DNA of 64,000 nucleotides from Bradyrhizobium hereditatis (GCF_020329435.1 NZ_JAGKJK010000020.1:62001-126000), one strand, 5' to 3'; shown: positions 17,869 to 26,444, counted from the first letter of the stretch. Numbers and translations are program-made. The notes: generated from the sequence alone by a model not told the origin.

Positions 17869-19527
17869 TCACTCGGCTGCCGTTGCCTTCGCTGACCGCG
17901 CCTCCGTCTCGAACACAATTCCCTCATATCCCTTCTGCGCCACTTCCGTGATCGCAGCGACGTATTTCGGCGTGCCGCCATTGTAGACGAGGTAGCGCGT
18001 CTTTCCGTATTCATGGCCGGGGACGTTGGAATTGTAGCCGGTAAACCAGGACTTGGCTTTGCGCATCAGCATGATCGCGTACATCTTGGTCACATGCGCG
18101 GTCCAGCGCGCCTGCGCCTCGATGGTCGGCTCGGCGCGGGTGTAGCCGCGGCGCCAGATGTGCTCGAGCAGGCCCATGCACCAGCCGACGCCGTTCTCGA
18201 TGCCGCGCGGAAAATTCGTCGAAGCCGAACCGCTTTGCGGTCCGGTCGGCATCAACAGGTTCGGAAAGCCGTGCGCCATCATGCCGAGAAAGGTCGAGGG
18301 CCCGTCTCGCCATTCGTCTGCCAGCTTCATCCCGCCGACACCTGTGATATCGATCGCATCGAAAGAGCCGGTGATGGCGTCGAAGCCGGTGGAATAGACG
18401 AGGATGTCGAGCGCATAGTCGCGCGCGCTGGTGCGCAGGCCGGTTTCGGTGACGCGCAGAAGCGGCGTTTCGCTGATGTCGACGAGATGCACATTGTCGC
18501 GGTTATAGGCCTCGAAATAGTTGGTCTCCAGCGGCACCCGCTGCACGCCAAAACCATGGTCCTTCGGAATCAGCTTCTCCGCGGTCACCGGATCCTTGAC
18601 GCGCTGCCGGATACGGTCGGCGATGTAGGCGGAAAATTCCGCATTGGCCACCTCGTCGGTAAAGATCTCGCGGAAATTGCTTAGCCAGATGCCGAAGCCG
18701 GGCTCGTCATAGAGCTTGTCCCACAGCGCGATCCGCTCTTCGCGCGTGACCTCGTAGAAGCCGCGCCTGTCAGGTTCATGTTCGAAGCCGCCGGGCGTCC
18801 GCGTGCAGGCCGCGAAGATCTCGTCATAGCGCGAGCGGATGTCAGCCATCTCCTGTTCTGAGATCGGGCTGTTGTTGAGCGGCGCGCTCCAGTTCGGCCG
18901 CCGCTGAAACACGGTAAGCTCGCCGACCTTGTCTGCGATCTCGCCGATCACCTGGATGGCGGTAGCGCCGGTGCCGATGATGCCGACCTTCTTGCCCGCT
19001 AGCTCGATCGGCTCATGCGGCCAATAGAACGTGTGGAAAGAGCGTCCCTTGAACGTGTCCATGCCTTCTAGCCGCGGCAGCGTCGGCGTCGACAATAGTC
19101 CCACCGCAAGAATCAGGAAGCGGCAGCTCAGTTCACGGCCGTCGTCGAGCCTCAGGCGCCAGAGATGACCGGCCTCGTCAAACGCCGCCGCCTCGAGCCT
19201 GCGGCCAAAGCGCATGTATTTGCGAAGGTCGAACTTGTCGGTGACATAGTTGAGGTAGCGGAGGTTCTCCGGCTGCGCCGAAAATCGCTCTTTCCAATGC
19301 CACTCCTCAAGCAGCTCCTTCGAGAAGGAATAGCCGTAGGTATAGCTCTCGGAATCGAAGCGCGCGCCGGGGTAGCGGTTCCAGTACCACGTGCCGCCGA
19401 GATCGGGCGCGGCATCAAGCACAAGGGCATCGACGCCTAAATCTGCCAGCCGCTTGATCTGGTAGATGCCCGAGACGCCTGCGCCAACGACGACGACCTC
19501 ATAATGCGGCTTGATGTCCCCGGTCAT
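17869..19527 (-). CDS. Baeyer-Villiger monooxygenase (flavin-containing monooxygenase)
   Basis: 552 aa, stand-alone. It is an FAD/NADPH enzyme inserting oxygen next to a ketone. FAD loop GAGVSG (15-20), GGTWYWNRYPGARFD (44-58) and the intact fingerprint FKGRSFHTFYWP (159-170, His165 present), with GTGATA (185-190) as the second Rossmann loop. Length matches cyclohexanone or phenylacetone monooxygenases (about 540 aa). It is convergent with the PhyH gene and 37 nt from it. Unlike its neighbour fusion it keeps the canonical His, which makes it the better candidate for true Baeyer-Villiger chemistry. Confidence 0.92.
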   Translation of the reverse strand: MTGDIKPHYEVVVVGAGVSGIYQIKRLADLGVDALVLDAAPDLGGTWYWNRYPGARFDSESYTYGYSFSKELLEEWHWKERFSAQPENLRYLNYVTDKFDLRKYMRFGRRLEAAAFDEAGHLWRLRLDDGRELSCRFLILAVGLLSTPTLPRLEGMDTFKGRSFHTFYWPHEPIELAGKKVGIIGTGATAIQVIGEIADKVGELTVFQRRPNWSAPLNNSPISEQEMADIRSRYDEIFAACTRTPGGFEHEPDRRGFYEVTREERIALWDKLYDEPGFGIWLSNFREIFTDEVANAEFSAYIADRIRQRVKDPVTAEKLIPKDHGFGVQRVPLETNYFEAYNRDNVHLVDISETPLLRVTETGLRTSARDYALDILVYSTGFDAITGSFDAIDITGVGGMKLADEWRDGPSTFLGMMAHGFPNLLMPTGPQSGSASTNFPRGIENGVGWCMGLLEHIWRRGYTRAEPTIEAQARWTAHVTKMYAIMLMRKAKSWFTGYNSNVPGHEYGKTRYLVYNGGTPKYVAAITEVAQKGYEGIVFETEARSAKATAAE

Positions 19528-19689
19528 GCGCGGTTTCCCAATTTATTGTTCTTGCTGCCCGCGATCTCGGCGCGACCGGACCGCACTATAGCAGTTCGCC
19601 GGGGGCTGGCACTTGCGTCAGCAAGCCGGGCTGCGTTGCGAAACCGGCGGTGGATCATGGAGATCCGGCAGGCGCATCCACACACTCTT

Positions 19690-19735
19690 GTCATCCCCCG
19701 CGCATGCGGGGGATCCAGTACGCCGCGGCTTCTCC
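19690..19735. repeat. dispersed palindromic repeat, family A (GTCAT-hairpin-GGATCCAGTACGC)
   Basis: A hairpin-forming unit (CCCCCGCGCATGCGGGGG at 19695-19712) followed by GGATCCAGTACGCCGCGGCTT. Its reverse complement recurs at about 60498-60541 with the same AAGCCGCGGCGTACTGGAT core. It is an intergenic REP-like element. Confidence 0.7.
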
Positions 19736-19737
19736 GC

Positions 19738-19815
19738 GTCATTGCGAGCGAAGCGAAGCAATCCATCCTTCCGCGCTGAGGTGACAATGGATTGCTTCGC
19801 TGCGCTCGCAATGAC
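19738..19815. repeat. dispersed inverted repeat, family B (ATTGCGAGCGAAGCGAAGCAATCC)
   Basis: Two arms of about 29 bases (19738-19766 and 19787-19815) are inverted copies with one mismatch, around a 20-base spacer. A single arm recurs at 50641-50670. This is an intergenic palindrome with no coding potential, of the type abundant in Bradyrhizobium-like genomes. Confidence 0.8.
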
Positions 19816-19854
19816 GTGGATATAGTTCAGCGATCTCGCGACATGTTTGCCCGA

Positions 19855-20350
19855 GGTTTGCATCTTTCTTCTTCCGCCCTCTCCAATTAGAGGGCGCAGG
19901 GAAGACCGGGTGCGCGCCGCACCCGCGGTCTCGTGTGCCGTTGCGCATAAGGAAACGCACACGAGCATACAGGTTCGGCGGGAGCATCCCGGCCTTCCCT
20001 GCGCAATGGCTTTACGGCTTATACGTGATCTCCCCGGCGAACGGCTCTTTTGCCACCGTCGCCTCCGAGAAGCTTCGCTTCTGCTGGAGACTTAATGCCA
20101 GCACCGCGACATCAGGACCACACGACTTCACCGCACGCCTCCGGCGCGCAACGTCTCTCGCGCCTTCCGCGTCCATCGCATCTCACCGCGCGTTCGTGAC
20201 GTTCGCGAGCGCCCCTCATCTTGCCGTGAGACGAGTGGTGTTATGCGACTGATTTGGGTGAAAACGAAAGCGGAATATTTTTGATTCCGGGACTTGACAC
20301 GATTTCTGAAAATCAGAAGTGATTTGCCGGTCGGGCAGTCACATATGTTC
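19855..20350. repeat. probable long dispersed intergenic repeat
   Basis: A non-coding stretch whose phrases (CGCACCCGCGGTCTCGTG, GAAACGCACACGAGCAT, CTTCCCTGCGCAATGGCTTT, CCTCATCTTGCCGTGAGACG, GATTTGCCGGTCGGGCA) I recognise from memory as a sequence repeated between genes in Bradyrhizobium/Rhodopseudomonas relatives. Only one copy is in this window, so its repeat nature is not shown here. It lies inside a 1 kb gene-free interval made mostly of repeats. Confidence 0.45.
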
Positions 20351-20352
20351 GA

Positions 20353-20455
20353 CCTCATCCTGAGGAGCAGGCGAAGCCTGCGTCTCGAAGGATGAGTGGC
20401 ACCGGCCGGGCAACATGGCTCGAGACAGCGCTCACGCGCCTGCTCACCATGAGAA
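20353..20455. repeat. dispersed repeat, family C (CCTCATCCTGAGGAG ... CTCACCATGAG)
   Basis: A composite of two hairpins: CCTCATCCTGAGGAGC plus AGGCGAAGCCTGCGTCTCGAAGGATGAG on one side, and ATGGCTCGAGACAGCGCTCACGCGC plus CTGCTCACCATGAG on the other. The same order of parts recurs at 63635-63752. It is non-coding. Confidence 0.75.
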
Positions 20456-20462
20456 TTGAAAT

Positions 20463-20554
20463 CGTAGGGTGGGCAAAGCGCAGCGTGCCCACTTCACAGC
20501 GCGCTCGCTGATGGATGGTGGGCACGTCGCTTGCGCTCCTTTACCCACCCTACG
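20463..20554. repeat. dispersed inverted repeat, family D (CGTAGGGTGGGCAAAGCG)
   Basis: Arms CGTAGGGTGGGCAAAGCG and its near reverse complement ending TTTACCCACCCTACG enclose inner arms GTGCCCAC and GTGGGCAC. The whole structure can fold as a long hairpin. A second copy is at 48390-48476. Confidence 0.75.
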
Positions 20555-20589
20555 CAGCTGTCGCGCCTTGCTGACCGCCGGCCGCAGCG

Positions 20590-21474
20590 TTGACGGCAAA
20601 TGCACAGCCGATCGATACTCCTCACGGGGTCAAACCGGAGTTAATCGTGCAAGGACCAACCGCCCAGGCCGCCGCGCTGGTGATTTTTGGCAACGACATT
20701 CTTCGCGGCTATCAGCGGGAGAATTTCTGGCCGGCCGCGACTGTGTTCAAGTTCTGCAAGGCCGTGCGGTTCGTCGCCTTGGGCGGCGAGCCGGCGAAGC
20801 CGACCGAACACCCCTTCGCAGAAGATCCGATGCAATGGATCTCGCGGTTGAGGGATGAAGGCACGATCAGCCTGCGTCTCCACGACGTTCCGCGCAACGA
20901 TCCAAGGATCAGCGATCGCATGTCGGTCGGCTTTGTCGGCGGCGGCGGGCGCTGGGTGATCGAGACGCGGCAGGCGCAGGCGTCCGATTTGTGGGAAGCC
21001 AGATGGCAGGTCATGAACAAGGACGATCCCGATCGGAAAATCTGGGATGTTGCCTATTTCCGGACGTTCCACGGCGGTGCTCATATCCCCTTGCAGCCGC
21101 GCAGCCTCGGGGCACTTCGACACGATCTGTCGATCGTATTGGCGAAGATCGAGGCATTTGCAGCCAGACAGAAGCTTGAGCACTTCGCCAATGCATTCCG
21201 CAATGCGGCCGACAAATTTTCGTCCGCCGAGCCGCTCGCCGAGACCTACCATTCCGATCTTGCCCCGACACCGGCCATGCCGCTCGAAGCCAGACAGCTT
21301 CTCGGCGCCGTCCTGGCGTCTTGGGTGTTCGGTGGAATGGGCTCGTGGAACGACCTGGGACTCGATGGCAACGACCAGCAGGAATATATGGAGCTTTCCG
21401 ACGAGCTGTTCGCGCTGCTCAATCAGGCGATCGCTGTCGCCGTCAACTCAACGAGCGAGGCTGCCAGCCCATAG
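20590..21474 (+). CDS. hypothetical protein
   Basis: 294 aa if read from TTG 20590; a later GTG at 20647 is an alternative and neither start has a strong Shine-Dalgarno site. There is no signal peptide or membrane segment. The sequence is globular: a beta-rich first half (VSVGF-like strands, RWVIETRQ) and a helical second half (LRHDLSIVLAKIEAFAARQKLEHFANAF), with a C-terminal acidic helix (EYMELSDELFALLNQ). I do not recognise a family. Codon use matches real genes in the window and it fills the interval between two repeat clusters. Confidence 0.65.
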   Translation: MTANAQPIDTPHGVKPELIVQGPTAQAAALVIFGNDILRGYQRENFWPAATVFKFCKAVRFVALGGEPAKPTEHPFAEDPMQWISRLRDEGTISLRLHDVPRNDPRISDRMSVGFVGGGGRWVIETRQAQASDLWEARWQVMNKDDPDRKIWDVAYFRTFHGGAHIPLQPRSLGALRHDLSIVLAKIEAFAARQKLEHFANAFRNAADKFSSAEPLAETYHSDLAPTPAMPLEARQLLGAVLASWVFGGMGSWNDLGLDGNDQQEYMELSDELFALLNQAIAVAVNSTSEAASP

Positions 21475-21492
21475 ATAAATTTGTCGGAAGGC

Positions 21493-21746
21493 TAGAGCAT
21501 GATGATTCTTGGTAGATCGAGTTGGCCGCAGACCTCTCCCGCTGGCGGGGGAGGCGTAGCACCTTCGGTGGCCGTCCTCTGAGACGCCGAGGCAAAGCCT
21601 CGGCTATAGCGAAGCGCCGGGTGGGGCTCTCTCCACTCGGGCAGTGTCGCCCGCGGAGACACCCCCACCCCAACCCTCCCCCGCAAGCGGGAGAGGGAGT
21701 GCACCTTTTTCGTGGTCGCAATCACATCTAATTTCATCATGCTTTA
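21493..21746. repeat. MITE-like repeat element with short terminal inverted repeats
   Basis: A 254-base non-coding element bounded by AGCATGATGA (about 21495) and its inverse TCATCATGCT (about 21736). Inside are inverted arms CCTCTCCCGCTGGCGGGGGAGG (21532 onward) and ACCCTCCCCCGCAAGCGGGAGAGG (to 21697), and a central GGCAAAGCCTCGGCTATAGCGAAGC unit. No transposase is present. Target-site duplications could not be established. Confidence 0.5.
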
Positions 21747-21748
21747 GG

Positions 21749-22546
21749 TCAGACAGCCGGACCTGCACCTATCTGCGCATGCAGCTGTTCGACATACGGA
21801 TCCTCGATTCCCAACGCTTCGAGCTGCGTCGCCAGTTGCACGAGATATTCCCGGTTGGTGCCGAGGACGCCCTTCCCGCTCGCGATTATCGCCGCGGTCT
21901 TGACAAGCGGCAGCTCGCCGACATAGCTCGGGTGTGTGGGGTTGGAGACGAAGGCGAGCGCCGTGATCGGCCCCTGCGGCGTCGTCATCGGCACCATCGC
22001 CGGGGCATAGCCGCCGCGTATCATCTCGCGGCGCCAGAGGATCGCGGTCTCGGTATGGACCGCATCAGCAGCGATACGGAATGCCAGGCCATGGCAGCGT
22101 CCCTGCTGCGGCTCCAGTGACAACATCAGTGCCGGATAATCGTGCGATCCGCGGCCGAGATTGATCTTCAGGGTGAAGCGGCGCTGATAGTTTTTGACGT
22201 CGGCAAGCCGCACCTCGGCGAAATGAAATCCGGGATCCCACATCAAGGAGCCGTACGAGAAGATCCAGAGGTCACAGCCATCAGGATGATCGCCGAGCAC
22301 CGCGAGCCGCGACGCCTCGATTTCCTCGTCCGACAACCGCCAGTTCACCGGCCATCCCGCGGCCCGCGCGCGCTGCTCCCACATCGAGAACATCTCCGGC
22401 GTCAGGCGCAGCAGCGATTTTTCCGGATGCGTCACCCGCGCGCGTAAGTCGGGCAGGTGAATGAATGCGTCCGCGGTCAAGCCTGCATCCCCCTGTGCAG
22501 ATGTCTCACTGCCCGCCAATCTGCCATCACCGGGAATGGACGCCAA
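21749..22546 (-). CDS. gamma-glutamylcyclotransferase, ChaC-like
   Basis: 265 aa if read from TTG 22546; the true start may be an internal TTG near 22480, which has a purine-rich CAGGGGG upstream. The core begins at DLWIFSYGSLMWDPGFHF, which contains the YGSL substrate-binding motif of ChaC. ChaC enzymes degrade glutathione to 5-oxoproline and Cys-Gly. The helical N-terminal extension (PEKSLLRLTPEMFSMWEQR) before the domain is common in proteobacterial members. A gamma-glutamyltransferase-like gene lies 2.3 kb away, so two gamma-glutamyl-cleaving enzymes are close together. Confidence 0.88.
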   Translation of the reverse strand: MASIPGDGRLAGSETSAQGDAGLTADAFIHLPDLRARVTHPEKSLLRLTPEMFSMWEQRARAAGWPVNWRLSDEEIEASRLAVLGDHPDGCDLWIFSYGSLMWDPGFHFAEVRLADVKNYQRRFTLKINLGRGSHDYPALMLSLEPQQGRCHGLAFRIAADAVHTETAILWRREMIRGGYAPAMVPMTTPQGPITALAFVSNPTHPSYVGELPLVKTAAIIASGKGVLGTNREYLVQLATQLEALGIEDPYVEQLHAQIGAGPAV

Positions 22547-22653
22547 TCCAAACCACGCGGCGTTCGCAGGTCATTATCTCATGATGTGCCCATATTTTTA
22601 AGGTCTGGCAGCATCCACATCGCAGAGCAGAACTCGTCGGCCATGCGGACGCG

Positions 22654-23037
22654 TCAGCCCGGTGGCCGATGAGACATCATAGATGCCATCTGACCTATCA
22701 TTTGCCGCAAATTGTTCATCTCGGCATCGATCTCGCACATCGACTCGCGTAGCGCAGCGGCACTCGGTGCGGTCGTTTTCGTGACGCTGCGGAAATCGCT
22801 GTCGAAGCGTCCGGGCGTGCGGTCGACATCAACGAAAAGACAGTCGTATCGCGGCTGCAGGTAGTCGTCGCAGACCTGAATACGCCAATGGGCAGTGCTG
22901 CTCTCCCGGTTACGCATCAGTTCGCGCGCCACAGCATGGGCATGCGCCCGCGCTGCCGCGTCGTCGGGAAATTCCTGGCCTTCACGGTCCGGATAGGTAT
23001 GACAGCCTGCCTTCAGAATAAAGTAATAAAGTGGCAT
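22654..23037 (-). CDS. DUF6894 family protein
   Basis: 127 aa, with GGAGG just upstream of ATG 23037. The N-terminus MPLYYFILKAGCHTYPDREGQEFPDDAAARAHAHAVARELM (positions 1-41) matches the pattern of small rhizobial proteins with conserved (Y/F)YF, D-EG-E and AxxxAxxxAxEL. The C-terminal half adds a helical region rich in Ala and Met. No signal or catalytic motif is visible. The function of this family is unknown; it is often seen near stress or chemotaxis regulators. Here it lies next to a dead histidine kinase and a Crp/Fnr gene. Confidence 0.7.
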   Translation of the reverse strand: MPLYYFILKAGCHTYPDREGQEFPDDAAARAHAHAVARELMRNRESSTAHWRIQVCDDYLQPRYDCLFVDVDRTPGRFDSDFRSVTKTTAPSAAALRESMCEIDAEMNNLRQMIGQMASMMSHRPPG

Positions 23038-23117
23038 GAGTCCTCCTATCGCAGGTATCTACGTTCACCTGACTAGATCAGGGTGTGTCGGGCCTTGTGT
23101 TCGTATATTGACCCCTG

Positions 23118-23730
23118 TCACGCGTTCACGAGAATCTCCGCCTTCAGTGGAAAATCGATGGTGAACGCGATCCCCTCAGGCGAAAACTCCCGGCGCGCGC
23201 CGGCGTTAGGAACGCCGCGTTCGATGACCGAGGTTCCGTACCCAGTGATCGGGCTCCTTCACCTGCGGCCCGCCAAGCTCCTTCCAAACGAATTTCAGAA
23301 TCTGCTTCTGGTTCCTGATCGATGTTGACCAACCCAAAGAAAATTTGCCCGTAGGCTACGAGAGCGCGCCATGTTCGGCGGCATTGGTTGCCAGCTCGTG
23401 CAACACAAAGCCGAACGGACTTGCGAGATCAGACGGCAAGGTAACCGGCTCCCCCTTTGATATTCAGCCGGTCGCGTCCCCGGAACAGGCAGGGCTCGAG
23501 TTGCTGACGACCAGTGCGCGGAGATCGACGCCTTGCCATTCGGAATCGACCAGCAGGCCATGTGGTTTGGCCAATACCGACAACAGGCCGTCGAATTGAT
23601 TGACGAATTCCTGGGAGACCAGGCGACGAACGCGCGCCGCACCCATCTGGCGGAGTCCTGGCGCAAGAAACTCGTCGAGTGCGGGCAGCAAGCCGGGGTC
23701 CTGAGGGATTCGATCAGGCGGTTCGATCAC
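23118..23730 (-). pseudogene. decayed HWE-type histidine kinase (C-terminal part)
   Basis: Reading the minus strand from about 23730 gives fragments of an HWE kinase in order: FVNQFDGLLSVLAKPHGLLV, then SEWQGVDLRALV, then an in-frame TGA (23464-23466). The same frame continues as SKGEPVTLPSDLASPF and FVLHELATNAAEHGALS, then meets TAG (23356-23358), and goes on as PTGKFSLGWS and VWKELGGPQVK. A one-base frameshift near 23260 moves the match to GYGTSVIERGVPNAGARR and FSPEGIAFTIDFPL, ending at TGA 23118. The N-box (HELATNAAEHGAL) and GTSVIERG motifs are recognisable, but two stops and a frameshift make it non-functional. The N-terminal sensor part is missing. Confidence 0.85.
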
Positions 23731-23780
23731 TTGGCGTCGCGATCTGCAGCAGTGAGATTACGCTGCCGCCCACGCCACCA

Positions 23781-24506
23781 TCACACGCATCGATCCTTCT
23801 GCGTATCCGTCTCTGCGGGCGCGAACACCCGCCGAAAGTGCGATCGAACGGCGTCATCGCATTCGCAGGCGCGTTTGCGTATCTGCTCGATATCGGCGAT
23901 GTGAAGCCGTCCGCGGCTATAGGAGATCAATCCGGCGTCCTGCAACGCGCCGGCTACCGTCGTCACGCTGGTGCGCCGGACACCCATCATCCGGGCAAAG
24001 AACTCCTGCGTCAGCAAGAGATCGGGACCGGCAAGGTCGTGCATGCGTGCCAGCCATTTGCAGGTGCGCGCATCAATATCATGGACCGCATTGCAGGCGG
24101 CGGTCTGCTGCACCTGTGCAAGGAAGAACTGCTCGTACTTCACCAGCAGTGCCTTGAAATCCGGCATATCGCTCGCAAGCGCGCGCAGCCTCTCCGGCGG
24201 AATGACCGAAGCCCTGCCGCCGATCTGCATCGTCACGAGATTGAGCGACACCTTGTCGTCGAGCGCCTGGCTCGCACCAAAGACGCCATCACGGCCGATC
24301 ATGCCAGTTTCGATGGTAGAGCCGTCAGCGAGCTCGACGATGCAGGAGATGATGCCGGAATGCGGAAAATAGACCCGCTGGATGCGCTGGTGTGGTTCGG
24401 CGATCACTTCTGCCGCAGCTAGATCAACGACTGAGAGATGAGGAGCAAGGCGCGAAAGGGTCGCCGGCGCAAGCTGGCCAAGCAGGAAGTTCGAAGCGTG
24501 AGGCAT
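23781..24506 (-). CDS. Crp/Fnr family transcriptional regulator
   Basis: 241 aa, GAGGGG upstream of ATG. The N-terminal cyclic-nucleotide-binding-like beta-roll (about 20-140) contains VYFPHSGIISCIVELADGS and IGRDGVFGA. A helical spacer precedes the C-terminal winged HTH (about 165-230) with LTQEFFARMMGVRRTSVTTV. Fnr-type cysteine clusters are absent, so it is not an iron-sulfur oxygen sensor. This variant with PHSG and TIETGMIGRDG is common in rhizobia. Its target genes are not evident; the gene is divergent from the gamma-glutamyltransferase gene across a 289-base interval. Confidence 0.88.
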   Translation of the reverse strand: MPHASNFLLGQLAPATLSRLAPHLSVVDLAAAEVIAEPHQRIQRVYFPHSGIISCIVELADGSTIETGMIGRDGVFGASQALDDKVSLNLVTMQIGGRASVIPPERLRALASDMPDFKALLVKYEQFFLAQVQQTAACNAVHDIDARTCKWLARMHDLAGPDLLLTQEFFARMMGVRRTSVTTVAGALQDAGLISYSRGRLHIADIEQIRKRACECDDAVRSHFRRVFAPAETDTQKDRCV

Positions 24507-24795
24507 TTTTTTACCCCTCTACGGCGCGCCAACTCGCTGTTGTCCGAGCGACACACCAAGCCAACTTCCCAGTTCCAGAAAGATTGCGCCGTGCCAGAAG
24601 CTTGTGCAAGTCAAAAATCGGCTGGCTGCCATCTACGACTTCCGAATGAGGCCCTGCGCGCGAGCCTCTATCGGCATAGCGGAATTTCTTCTATGAGCGG
24701 AGGGAACCCGTATCCACGTCGCAAGGCCGGCACAGCAGCAAGTCCGCTGGAGTGCTAGCGGACCACCAAAGTACGCCAATAACAAAGGCAACCTA

Positions 24796-26388
24796 ATGCG
24801 CGACCAGTTCTCCAACATCCAGCAAACCCGCAAGCCAGCCGTAAGTTCCAAAGCCGGCGTCGTTGCAGCGCAATCGCGCAGGGCCGCCGAAGTGGGCGCC
24901 GAAGTGTTGGCTGCGGGCGGCGACTGCATCGACGCTGTCATCGCGACCACGTTTGCGCTTGGCGTGCTGGAGCCCTGGATGAGTGGGCTTGGCGGCGGCG
25001 GCGCCATGGTGCTCTACCGCGCGCGCCAAGATCGCTATGAAGTGATCGACTACGGCATGCGGGCGCCGGCGAGCCTGAATCCTGCGGATTATCCGCTGAC
25101 CGGCAGCGGTGCGGCTTCCGACATCTTCCCGTGGCCGCGCGTGAAGGACGACCGCAACATTCACGGCCCCGGTTCGATCGCGGTGCCGGGCGTGGTCGCC
25201 GGCATGGAGGAGGCGCATCGCCGCCACGCCAAAATGCCTTGGAAGGAATTGCTGGCGCCAAGCGTCAAGCTCGCCGATGAAGGCCTCGCGGTCGACTGGT
25301 GGACCACCGTGATGATTTCGAGTTCGGCTGCCGATCTGCGGCGTTATTCGGCGAGCGCCGCCGCCTATCTGGTGGACGGCCTGCCGCCGAACCCGCAATG
25401 GGGCATCAGGTCTGAGGTCCGCCTGCCGCAGGACCGGCTCAAGGCCACGATGACACAGCTTGCGAGCGCGGGTGCGCGCGACTTCTACGAAGGCGATATC
25501 GCGAAGAGTCTTGTTACGGACATCCAAGGTGCTGGCGGCGCGCTCTCGGTCGAAGACCTCAAGCCATTTCGCGCTCACTTGCGCGAACCGCTGGCGATCC
25601 CCTATCGCGGCGGCAAGGTGTTCGCGACGCCCGAGCTCACCGCAGGTCCCACTCTTTCGCGCACGCTCGGGCTGCTGCAAAAAGATCTTGAGCCCGCACG
25701 CGGCGGACCGGATGCGGCGGCCTACGCCGCCTATGCATCCGCGCTGCAGGCCGCCTATCGCGAGCGGCTCAAGGATATGGGCGATCAAGACGGCAGGCGC
25801 TCGCTCGGCGCCGAAGCGCTGGCGCCGGCCTGCACCACGCATTTCTCGGCGGTCGATCGCGACGGCAACATGGCGGCGGTGACGCAGACGCTGCTGTCGA
25901 CCTTCGGCTCAAAGTTTGTCGCTGAAAAGACCGGCATCACCATGAACAACGGCATCATGTGGTTCGACCCGACGCCGGGCACGCCGAATTCGCTGGCGCC
26001 CGGCAAGCGGTGCCTGACCAATTACACTCCGGTACTGGCGCAGGCTGCCGACGGCCGCCGCGTTGCGGTCGGCGCCTCCGGCGGCCGGCGCATCCTCCCC
26101 GCAGTCAGCCAGCTTCTCTCCTTCGTAATGGATTACGGCATGGACCTCGACGCGGCAATTCATCAGCCGCGCATCGATGCGAGCGAAGGCACGATCGTGA
26201 TCGGCGACAAGCGCCTGCCGCAGGCCACCCACGAGGCACTGGCCGCGCGCTTCGATTACGAGCGAGCGGGCGTGCAGGCGCTGCCGATGAAGTTCGCCGT
26301 CCCAAGCATCGTGATGCGCAACGGCGAAACCAACAGCGGCGCCACCGAACCATTCCACGCCTGGAGCGAGGCGGTGGCGGAGGGGTGA
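24796..26388 (+). CDS. gamma-glutamyltransferase family protein
   Basis: 530 aa Ntn-hydrolase. The precursor would self-cleave before a Thr: the junction is visible as PACTTHFSAVDRDGN, with T347 as the expected nucleophile at the new N-terminus. Downstream oxyanion and substrate-site elements are STFGSKF, NNGIMWFDP and GGRRILPAVSQLL. There is no obvious signal peptide, unlike periplasmic Ggt, so it probably acts in the cytoplasm on a gamma-glutamyl or acylated substrate. The family also includes cephalosporin acylase-like members. It ends in a shared terminator hairpin with the convergent DUF1236 gene. Confidence 0.88.
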   Translation: MRDQFSNIQQTRKPAVSSKAGVVAAQSRRAAEVGAEVLAAGGDCIDAVIATTFALGVLEPWMSGLGGGGAMVLYRARQDRYEVIDYGMRAPASLNPADYPLTGSGAASDIFPWPRVKDDRNIHGPGSIAVPGVVAGMEEAHRRHAKMPWKELLAPSVKLADEGLAVDWWTTVMISSSAADLRRYSASAAAYLVDGLPPNPQWGIRSEVRLPQDRLKATMTQLASAGARDFYEGDIAKSLVTDIQGAGGALSVEDLKPFRAHLREPLAIPYRGGKVFATPELTAGPTLSRTLGLLQKDLEPARGGPDAAAYAAYASALQAAYRERLKDMGDQDGRRSLGAEALAPACTTHFSAVDRDGNMAAVTQTLLSTFGSKFVAEKTGITMNNGIMWFDPTPGTPNSLAPGKRCLTNYTPVLAQAADGRRVAVGASGGRRILPAVSQLLSFVMDYGMDLDAAIHQPRIDASEGTIVIGDKRLPQATHEALAARFDYERAGVQALPMKFAVPSIVMRNGETNSGATEPFHAWSEAVAEG

Positions 26389-26444
26389 GGCCGAATGAAG
26401 CAAACTTGTGATCGGTCACCCTGAGACGGCCGTGCGCGAACAGC

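Noticed and set aside
14046..18014. A 1322-codon open frame on the minus strand opposite the BVMO-esterase and PhyH genes
   Set aside because: It is antisense to two recognisable enzymes, with Arg/Asp/Gly/His-rich composition typical of a GC-rich shadow frame. No domain is visible in it. It is kept open by third-position GC in the sense genes.
19528..20589. CRISPR array or tRNA gene in the repeat-dense interval
   Set aside because: Repeats are unequal palindromes, not spaced direct repeats, and no cloverleaf or cas gene was seen.
24793..25842. A 349-codon minus-strand frame inside the gamma-glutamyltransferase-like gene
   Set aside because: Shadow of the Ntn-hydrolase gene, with the same GC-driven pattern.
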